From: Solobacterium sp.
GTDB lineage: Bacteria; Bacillota_I; Bacilli_A; Erysipelotrichales; Erysipelotrichaceae
NCBI GenBank assembly: GCA_024696355.1
Contig: JAILGV010000072.1
Location: 1-45,891 of the forward strand
Reading direction: 5' to 3'
Length of the DNA stretch: 45,891 nt
In this document: positions 40,144-45,891 of the stretch, piece after piece
Layout of the letters: every line of letters begins with the position of its first letter
Position numbering within the stretch: position 1 is the stretch's first letter
The notes under the pieces: model-generated
Told to the model about the DNA's origin: nothing
Seen by the model: the letters and a program-made list of their open reading frames with translations, nothing else
The model's database searches: none
Position numbers and translations under genes: made by a program

Positions 40144-41132
40144 AAATCGGTATTCTTGGTGCAACAGGTGCAGTCGGCAGACAGATGATCATCTGCCTGG
40201 AAGAAAGAAATATTATTCCCGAAGAGCTCAGGCTGTTTGCCAGTGAACGGTCGGAAGGAAAAACAATACAGTTCAACGGCAGGGATCTGACCGTGCATGC
40301 GTTCAGTACGGAAGGACTGCAGGGGCTTGACTATGTGCTCGGCGCCGTATCTGCTGATCTTTCAAAGCAGTGGGCTGATGAAATTGTGAAGGCCGGAGCG
40401 GTTTTCATTGATAATTCCAGTGCGTTCCGCATGATTGATGAGGTTCCCCTTGTCGTGCCTGAAATCAACGGAGAGGATGCCCTGAAGAACAGCGGCATTA
40501 TTGCCAATCCGAACTGCAGCACGATTATTGCAATGATGGCAGTCGCTGCAGTCAACAGAATTTCCCCGGTCAGAAAGCTTGTCGCCTCCACATATCAGGC
40601 TGTATCCGGCGCAGGACTTGCCGGAATGCAGGAACTGACGGAACAGGTAAGGGCTGTCTCTGAAGGAAAGGAAGTCAGTCACAAGGTGTTCCCCGCACAG
40701 ATTGCCTATAACTGCATTCCGTGGATCGGCTCCGAAAAGGAAGGAATGTATACAAGCGAGGAACTGAAGATGGGCAATGAGGGACGCAAAATCCTTCATA
40801 ACCCGGATATGAAGGTGACATGCACCTGCGTCCGTGTTCCGGTATACCGTTCTCATTCGGTATCTGTATCGCTTCAGTGCGAACAGCCGCTGGATCTTGA
40901 AGAAGTTAAGAAGGCGGTTGCCTCTTTTGAGGGAACCGTACTGATGGATGACGGTTATCCGATGCCTCTGGATACATCGAATCAGGACCTTGTCTATGTC
41001 GGAAGACTGCGCAGGGATGAAGCTCTGGAAGGCGGCATTGCCCTCTGGTGCTGCGGTGATCAGATCCGCAAGGGTGCGGCAACAAATGCCGTGGAGATAA
41101 TGGAATATCTGATTGCGCACGGAATGTGCTAG
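40140..41132 (+). CDS. asd: Aspartate-semialdehyde dehydrogenase
   Basis: Reduces aspartyl phosphate to the semialdehyde. The 330-residue protein has GILGATGAVGRQ (~4-15, NADP-binding), the active-site cysteine in NPNCSTIIA (~C121) and the substrate motif CTCVRVPVYRSHS near 226-238. Its length and motifs are standard. Last gene of hom-lysC-asd; the SD GGAG lies in lysC. Confidence 0.96.
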   Translation: MKIGILGATGAVGRQMIICLEERNIIPEELRLFASERSEGKTIQFNGRDLTVHAFSTEGLQGLDYVLGAVSADLSKQWADEIVKAGAVFIDNSSAFRMIDEVPLVVPEINGEDALKNSGIIANPNCSTIIAMMAVAAVNRISPVRKLVASTYQAVSGAGLAGMQELTEQVRAVSEGKEVSHKVFPAQIAYNCIPWIGSEKEGMYTSEELKMGNEGRKILHNPDMKVTCTCVRVPVYRSHSVSVSLQCEQPLDLEEVKKAVASFEGTVLMDDGYPMPLDTSNQDLVYVGRLRRDEALEGGIALWCCGDQIRKGAATNAVEIMEYLIAHGMC

Positions 41133-41161
41133 AATATTTTCTGACAGCAAGGAGAACTTAT

Positions 41162-41698
41162 ATGATACGCAGACTGATCATGGCAGCGGTTGTCAGTGCG
41201 GCAGCTGTTGCGGCGACCATGCTTTATACAAAACAGAACGAAAAAGACGAAGAAAAAGACAAAAAGATCGAAGATGACGCTGATGAAATCAGATTCATAG
41301 ATCTGGAACAGGAAAACGAAGAGAAGGAAGCGGAAAAACCTGAACAGCCGGAAGAATCTGAGAGCGTTAAGGAAATTTCGGAGCTTTACCCTTATCTCGG
41401 CACGAAATTCATCGCCGAGCAGTTTGTCAGAAACGAAGCCTTCAACGAACAGTATCCGGAGGATACACTGATCACGATCACGCATAAAGTGAAGTTCGAA
41501 GACATTGATCTTCTGTCTCAGTTCATCAGTATTGCCGAGGACAGCGGATATACGGCGGCCGCCCTGAACGAGAAAGAGTTTACGGTCTCCAAAAAGATGT
41601 TTACGGAGAACGGCTCAATTCTCTCGGATATCTACAATATTGCAAATCAGACTGCATGCCTGAAGGGAACATACGAAGGCTACAATATCGAAGCATAA
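41162..41698 (+). CDS. Membrane-anchored hypothetical protein
   Basis: 178 residues; not recognised. A basic start and one N-terminal helix (LIMAAVVSAAAVAATMLY, ~5-22) anchor it, followed by a long, highly charged acidic linker (~23-75) rich in Lys/Asp/Glu and a C-terminal domain of ~100 residues (YLGTKFIAEQFVRNEAFNEQYPEDTLITITHKVKFEDIDLLSQF...). The acidic linker then globular-domain layout suggests a secreted or surface-exposed domain. The SD AAGGAGA precedes ATG 41162; asd ends 29 bp upstream. Confidence 0.7.
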   Translation: MIRRLIMAAVVSAAAVAATMLYTKQNEKDEEKDKKIEDDADEIRFIDLEQENEEKEAEKPEQPEESESVKEISELYPYLGTKFIAEQFVRNEAFNEQYPEDTLITITHKVKFEDIDLLSQFISIAEDSGYTAAALNEKEFTVSKKMFTENGSILSDIYNIANQTACLKGTYEGYNIEA

Positions 41699-41702
41699 TA
41701 TA

Positions 41703-41733
41703 AATGCCCGTAATCTACGGGCATTGCTTTTTA
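41703..41733 (+). terminator. Terminator after the anchored hypothetical gene
   Basis: A perfect 10-bp stem, AATGCCCGTA (41703-41712) with TACGGGCATT (41716-41725), then GCTTTTT. Confidence 0.88.
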
Positions 41734-41750
41734 TACTGAAAATTATTTAG

Positions 41751-41756
41751 TATAAT
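41751..41756 (+). promoter_or_regulatory. -10 box for the ecfA1 operon
   Basis: TATAAT 25 bp before the ecfA1 ATG, just after a terminator. The -35 is not convincing. Confidence 0.5.
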
Positions 41757-41781
41757 GTATAAGCTTTTGAAAGGAACAGAC

Positions 41782-42609
41782 ATGGGTATTATAGAAGTTA
41801 AAAATCTGAGCTTCTCCTATGATGAGGAAGATAACGCAGTGGATGACGTCAGCTTCAGTGTTGAGGAAGGTTCATACACTACGATTATCGGACATAACGG
41901 AAGCGGCAAAAGTACGGTTGCCAAGCTGATCGCGGGTCTTCTTGAGAAGAAGAGCGGGACGATTGTCATCGATTCCATGGAACTCAATGAAGAAAACCTG
42001 AAGAAGATCAGAAACAGGGTGGGAATCGTATTTCAGAATCCCGACAATCAGTTTATCGGTTCCACAGTCAGGGACGATATTGCTTTCGGACTGGAAAATC
42101 ACTGCGTGCCGCAGAACGAAATGGACGGGATTATTGAGGAATTTGCGTCCCGTGTGCGTATGACGGATTATCTGAACAGTGAGCCGACAAGGCTTTCCGG
42201 CGGGCAGAAGCAGCGCGTAGCCATTGCCGGCGTTCTGGCCATGGGTCCGAAAATCCTGATCTTCGATGAAGCCACCTCCATGCTTGATCCCCAGGGAAAA
42301 GATGAGATTAAAAAGGTGATCAATCAGATTCACCGCAAAAGCGGTCTGACGATTCTGTCGATTACCCATGATATAGAAGAAGTGACATCCGGAGATTACG
42401 TCATTGCCATGAATGACGGAAAGATCGCGATGACCGGCACTCCGGAGGAGATCTTTGCGAATGAAAAGAAACTGAAGGAAATCAAGCTTGATCTTCCTTT
42501 CAGTGTGAAACTTCAGAAGGAACTTGTGAAAAAAGGGCTGAAACTTGAAAAAAGCCTGACAATGGAAGGACTGGTGGAACAGCTGTGCCGATTGAATTCG
42601 AACATGTAA
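41782..42609 (+). CDS. ecfA1: ECF transporter ATPase EcfA1
   Basis: One of two ATPases that power energy-coupling factor vitamin transporters. The 275-residue protein has Walker A IGHNGSGKST (~36-45), Q-loop VFQNPDNQF, signature LSGGQKQRVAIAG and Walker B ILIFDEATSMLDPQG. The start 41782 has AAAGGAAC; the frame is open upstream but without SD. It overlaps ecfA2 by 25 bp. Confidence 0.95.
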   Translation: MGIIEVKNLSFSYDEEDNAVDDVSFSVEEGSYTTIIGHNGSGKSTVAKLIAGLLEKKSGTIVIDSMELNEENLKKIRNRVGIVFQNPDNQFIGSTVRDDIAFGLENHCVPQNEMDGIIEEFASRVRMTDYLNSEPTRLSGGQKQRVAIAGVLAMGPKILIFDEATSMLDPQGKDEIKKVINQIHRKSGLTILSITHDIEEVTSGDYVIAMNDGKIAMTGTPEEIFANEKKLKEIKLDLPFSVKLQKELVKKGLKLEKSLTMEGLVEQLCRLNSNM

Positions 42610-43445
42610 GTTATATATACAGTGACGGTACACCGTTCCGTTATGTTGCACTGTCAGATGTCAATCTGAATATTGAAGAAGGAAAAATGACAGCGGTCAT
42701 CGGCCGTACCGGTTCCGGGAAGTCGACGCTGGTTCAGCATCTGAATGCGCTTCTTCTGCCTTCCGAAGGCAAGGTGAAGGTTCTTGACAGGGTGATCGAA
42801 GCCGGCTCGAAGCCTAAACAGCTGAAGAGTCTGCGCGGACAGGTCGGTCTTGTTTTCCAGTTCCCGGAGTATCAGCTGTTTGAGGAAACCGTCCTCAAGG
42901 ATGTCGCTTTCGGACCGAAGAATTTCGGTGTCAGTGAAGCGGATGCGGCCGAAAAAGCCAGAAAGGCACTGAAGCTTGTGGGACTGGATGAAAGCTACGA
43001 GCAGAGGAGTCCGCTGGAGCTTTCGGGCGGTCAGAAAAGAAGGGTTGCAATTGCGGGAATTCTTGCCATGGATCCTTCCGTTATCGTTCTCGACGAACCG
43101 ACAGCCGGTCTTGATCCGCAGGGCACTGTTGATATGATGAAGCTCTTCAGGGAGCTCAACAAAAAGCACGGGAAAACGATTCTGATTGTTACGCATGATA
43201 TGGAGCAGGTATTTACGTTCTGTGACAATGTCATAGTCATGGAAAACGGAAAACCGCGTATTTCCGCAACAGTCGGCGAGTTTTTCAAGGATTCATCGCT
43301 CTGCAGGGAAATGGATATTCTCCCTCCGGCTCTGATCCGGATGAAGGATGCACTGCGTGAGAAAGGATTCCGTTTTGACGGAAATGTCAATGACATGAAC
43401 GCTCTTGCAGGCGCAATAGTAAAGCAGGTGAAGAAACATGGGTAA
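42585..43445 (+). CDS. ecfA2: ECF transporter ATPase EcfA2
   Basis: The second ECF ATPase, 286 residues: Walker A GRTGSGKST (~39-47), VFQFPEYQLFEETVLKDVAFGP (typical EcfA2 Q-loop), signature LSGGQKRRVAIAG and Walker B VIVLDEPTAGLDPQG. It begins with GTG inside ecfA1 and ends inside ecfT (8-bp overlap), so expression is coupled. Confidence 0.95.
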   Translation: MPIEFEHVSYIYSDGTPFRYVALSDVNLNIEEGKMTAVIGRTGSGKSTLVQHLNALLLPSEGKVKVLDRVIEAGSKPKQLKSLRGQVGLVFQFPEYQLFEETVLKDVAFGPKNFGVSEADAAEKARKALKLVGLDESYEQRSPLELSGGQKRRVAIAGILAMDPSVIVLDEPTAGLDPQGTVDMMKLFRELNKKHGKTILIVTHDMEQVFTFCDNVIVMENGKPRISATVGEFFKDSSLCREMDILPPALIRMKDALREKGFRFDGNVNDMNALAGAIVKQVKKHG

Positions 43446-44238
43446 TATTACATTGGGCAGATACATTCCCCTGGATTCTCCTGTGCACAAGCTTGATCCG
43501 AGGGCGAAAATCATGGCGATGCTGCTGGTGCTTGTCGCAATCTTCTTTCCGGCAGGCTGGCTGGGCTACGGCATTATTTTCCTGGCTGTGTCGTTCATGA
43601 TCATTCTTTCAAAACTGAGCTTTAACTTTATCTGGAAGAGCATGAAGCCGATGATGTTCATGATGTTCTTCCTGTTCATTATCAACTGCCTGGTTCTGAA
43701 AACAGGCACGCCGCTTCTGACCATCGGCAAATTTGCGATTTATTCCGATGCCGTCAAGCAGACGCTTTATATTGTTGTCAGACTGCTTCTGATGATCATG
43801 ATCACCACATGTCTGACTGCCACCACAAAGCCGCTGGATCTGACGCTCGGCATTGAAGATCTGCTTTCCCCGTTCGGAAAGATCGGTGTTCCGTCGCATG
43901 AGATTGCAATGCTGATCAGTATTGCCCTCCGGTTTATTCCGGATCTGATCGATGAGACGCAGCGCATCATCAAAGCCCAGGAATCGAGAGGCGTGGACCT
44001 GAAGGAAGGCAAAATCATGGAACGCATCATGGCCGTCCTTTCACTGATAGTCCCGCTGTTTGTCAGTGCATTCCAGAGGGCGGAGGATCTGGCAAATGCC
44101 ATGGAGGCCAGAGGCTATGCCCCCGGTGAGCCCCGTACCCGCTACAAGGTTCTGAAGATGAGGCGCAGTGACTGGCTTCTTCTGCTCGGTGCGGCACTCC
44201 TGCTGGCAGGAATGATTTTCCTTGCCTTCTTTGCATGA
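43438..44238 (+). CDS. ecfT: ECF transporter transmembrane protein EcfT
   Basis: The 266-residue scaffold membrane protein of the ECF module, joining the ATPases to substrate-binding S-components. It starts with LGRYIPLDSPVHKLDPRAKI, has several helices in the first ~110 residues, then two Arg-containing coupling helices: ESRGVDLK (~182-189) and EARGYAPGEPRTR (~222-234), the conserved Ala-Arg-Gly motifs. One more helix is at the C-terminus. The window shows no S-component gene. It overlaps truA by 4 bp. Confidence 0.95.
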   Translation: MGNITLGRYIPLDSPVHKLDPRAKIMAMLLVLVAIFFPAGWLGYGIIFLAVSFMIILSKLSFNFIWKSMKPMMFMMFFLFIINCLVLKTGTPLLTIGKFAIYSDAVKQTLYIVVRLLLMIMITTCLTATTKPLDLTLGIEDLLSPFGKIGVPSHEIAMLISIALRFIPDLIDETQRIIKAQESRGVDLKEGKIMERIMAVLSLIVPLFVSAFQRAEDLANAMEARGYAPGEPRTRYKVLKMRRSDWLLLLGAALLLAGMIFLAFFA

Positions 44239-45266
44239 TCCGCTATAAATGCACGGTTGCCTATGACGGAAGTGCATACTGCGGCTGGCAGTCCCAGCGC
44301 AGGGGTGATTCCGTTCAGGAAAAGATCGAAGAGGCACTGCAGAATATTACAAACAGAAAAATCAATATCCTGGCAGCCGGCAGAACTGATGCGGGAGTGA
44401 ATGCATGGGGCCAGGTTTTTCATTTTGACACGGATCTGCGGATGAGTGAGAGAAAATGGCAGGGAGCGATCAACGGATTTCTGCCGAAGGATATCCATAT
44501 CCGAAAGGTCGAGGAAGTATCATCTCTGTTTCATGCAAGATACTGCGTGCGTGCCAAGCGGTATGACTATACCGTGAATCTCGGTGAATATGATGTGTTC
44601 AGCCGGAATCATGCCTATCAGTGTCCGTATCCGGTTGATGTTGAGCGGATGAAGGCGGCAGCTGCTTATCTGGTCGGAACGCATGACTTCACTTCATTTA
44701 ATTCCAACACTCTCAGGGAAACACCTGATCAGGTCAGAACAATCTATTCAATAGATTTTGCGCAGAACGGCAGTCTGCTTACCATATCCTTCTACGGAAG
44801 AGGTTTTCTCAGATATATGGTCCGGATGATGACGGCTCAGATTCTGGAAGCCGGCAGGGGGAGGATCGAGCCTGAGGATATCAGGACGATCCTGGAGAAG
44901 AAATCAAAAACTGTATCACGGCGCAATGCAAAGCCGGAAGGTCTGACGCTTTACAGGGTGGACTACTTTGAAGTGATTGCCGAGAATGAATCGGTGATCG
45001 TAAGGGAATATCTGCCGGAGGACGGACTCGAAGGGTCACAGCTGCATCAGTTTGAGCAGCTCGTGAAAGAGAAGAAGATGCCGCGTTATTATGCGCTGGC
45101 CGACAGGCACAGCCAGAAAGTATACGGATGTGCTGAAATCAATGACGGTATTGTCGTTCATGCATGCAGTCATGAAAAAGATCAGGATCTCGATGATATT
45201 TTAAGGCAGCTGAGCGAATACGGAAACGGATGCGGAGTGCAGGTGAAATATCCGGAAAACAAGTGA
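44235..45266 (+). CDS. truA: tRNA pseudouridine(38-40) synthase TruA with C-terminal extension
   Basis: TruA makes pseudouridine at positions 38-40 of the anticodon arm. The usual protein is about 245 residues; this one has 343. The core (residues 1-247) has AYDGSAYCGWQSQ, the catalytic aspartate 52 in GRTDAGVNAWGQVFHF, and GRGFLRYMVRMM. The extra ~95 residues (after YRVDYFEV) have VIVREYLPEDGLEG and RYYALADRHSQKVYGCAEI, which faintly resemble a truncated GNAT domain, without the acetyl-CoA loop. Last gene of the ECF-truA operon. Confidence 0.93.
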   Translation: MIRYKCTVAYDGSAYCGWQSQRRGDSVQEKIEEALQNITNRKINILAAGRTDAGVNAWGQVFHFDTDLRMSERKWQGAINGFLPKDIHIRKVEEVSSLFHARYCVRAKRYDYTVNLGEYDVFSRNHAYQCPYPVDVERMKAAAAYLVGTHDFTSFNSNTLRETPDQVRTIYSIDFAQNGSLLTISFYGRGFLRYMVRMMTAQILEAGRGRIEPEDIRTILEKKSKTVSRRNAKPEGLTLYRVDYFEVIAENESVIVREYLPEDGLEGSQLHQFEQLVKEKKMPRYYALADRHSQKVYGCAEINDGIVVHACSHEKDQDLDDILRQLSEYGNGCGVQVKYPENK

Positions 45267-45316
45267 AATGATTAACGTATTATTGAAGAGGTCTGTTAGT
45301 TTTCGGCAAAGAGGGA

Positions 45317-45322
45317 TATAAT
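45317..45322 (+). promoter_or_regulatory. -10 box upstream of the final gene
   Basis: TATAAT about 40 bp before ATG 45362; -35 unclear. Confidence 0.45.
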
Positions 45323-45361
45323 AAACATGATATATTCTTATAAGAGGACAGGAGAATTGTT

Positions 45362-45891
45362 ATGAGTGATATTATTATCGGTAAAAATACCCAGACAAAC
45401 ACGGATTATGTAATAACTCTGCCTACTGTTGCGATTATTACAGGTAAGAAAATGGCCGGTAAGACCTTTCTGATGAGACAGATCATTGAAAGAAAAACTG
45501 ACGGCAGAATTATTCTGATTACAAATAAACCCGATTCATACCGTGGCCTGAAAGAGGAGATCATTAAGATCACAAAAGAACATCCTGACTTTGAAATAGA
45601 CGGACATCTGACAATCGCAGACTGCAGCGATGTTTATGATGATGACCCGGATCATGTGATTGATGATGCGATCCGCAAGTTCCACAAGAAGATCATAAAA
45701 GATGATCTGATTATTCTTGATGAGGCATATCCTTTCTTTGATGATCCCGACAGCAAAAAAGAACTGTATGATGCAATTGAGGAAAGCTGGCGCGAGGGAA
45801 GCTCATTCATCATCATGACCAACCGTACAAATCTCATTCTTGATGAAGTTCCCGAACTGATGAACCTGTGCACTTATGCCATCTGCATGAA
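45362..45891 (+). CDS. P-loop NTPase, C-terminus cut by the window edge
   Basis: An open frame from ATG 45362 to the window end, at least 176 residues. It has Walker A GKKMAGKT (~28-35, in ITGKKMAGKTFLM) and a Walker B-like IILDEAY (~119-125), then IIMTNRTNL, which looks like a sensor-type strand. The strand order suggests an AAA/FtsK-like or Zot-like P-loop ATPase. The SD AGGACAGGAG precedes it. The protein is acidic and has no membrane segment in the visible part. No specific family can be named from the partial sequence. Confidence 0.75.
   Translation, partial: MSDIIIGKNTQTNTDYVITLPTVAIITGKKMAGKTFLMRQIIERKTDGRIILITNKPDSYRGLKEEIIKITKEHPDFEIDGHLTIADCSDVYDDDPDHVIDDAIRKFHKKIIKDDLIILDEAYPFFDDPDSKKELYDAIEESWREGSSFIIMTNRTNLILDEVPELMNLCTYAICM

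Noticed and set aside
1-45891. CRISPR array, insertion sequence, prophage or integron
   Set aside because: No regularly spaced direct repeats, transposase, integrase or phage structural genes were found.

Overview
The window reads as chromosomal housekeeping DNA of a Bacillota (Firmicutes) bacterium of moderate GC content, most likely an Erysipelotrichia-type gut or oral anaerobe; that placement is inference. Supporting signs are Shine-Dalgarno-rich starts, the sepF-ylmH-divIVA-(T-box)-ileS cluster, Rex, a type III glutamine synthetase, ECF transporter genes next to truA, an Rnf complex and lysine/threonine genes typical of fermentative Firmicutes. I see no prophage, transposon, CRISPR array or plasmid gene. 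No stretch longer than 300 bases lacks a gene or RNA element.

Layout. 1-190: 23S-5S spacer and 5S rRNA, the end of an rRNA operon. 253-4858: tRNA-modification operon tsaE-tsaB-rimI-tsaD, then rex and asnS. 4922-9772: an ABC-F protein, tRNA-Ser(CGA) on the minus strand, and the tldD-pmbA protease pair. 9811-11347: a PadR regulator, a beta-repeat protein and a zinc-ribbon protein. 11397-16030: sepF, ylmH, divIVA, an isoleucine T-box and ileS. 16096-20320: nitroreductase, metK (minus) behind a divergent SAM-clan riboswitch, an AI-2E-family membrane protein, and a second PadR gene with a DUF2812 partner. 20409-24770: glnA type III, a NifU-like protein and a DUF212 phosphatase-like protein (all minus), then an S1-domain protein and aroD. 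24776-31168: apbE, divergent from an Rnf operon. 31280-34740: a SAF-domain protein, a GT51 glycosyltransferase, tRNA-His, a hypothetical protein, DUF4186, a cyclophilin and a small membrane protein. 34799-41132: thrC-thrB-ACT protein (minus) divergent from hom-lysC-asd, which together with lysC-asd cover aspartate to threonine. 41162-45891: an anchored hypothetical protein, ecfA1-ecfA2-ecfT, an extended truA, and the start of a P-loop NTPase.

The most unusual part is the Rnf locus. Gene order is rnfC-D-G-E-A-(63-aa Cys protein)-B. RnfB is only 93 residues and keeps the membrane helix and one four-cysteine Fe-S motif, without any ferredoxin-like domain. RnfD carries an extra C-terminal FMN-binding domain with its own flavinylation motif, giving three predicted covalent FMN sites. 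RnfE ends in a long Ala/Lys tail. ApbE, the enzyme that attaches FMN, is encoded divergently from a shared promoter region. The result looks like a rewired respiratory complex.

Other points worth attention: a SAM-I-clan riboswitch that seems to replace helix P4 with a pseudoknot; a repeated TATAAT-N6-ATG geometry suggesting leaderless mRNAs; two PadR modules with promoter-overlapping palindromes; phased A-tracts upstream of glnA; 11-bp spaced TTAA hexamers before a cell-wall glycosyltransferase; and a TruA with an extra ~95-residue domain.
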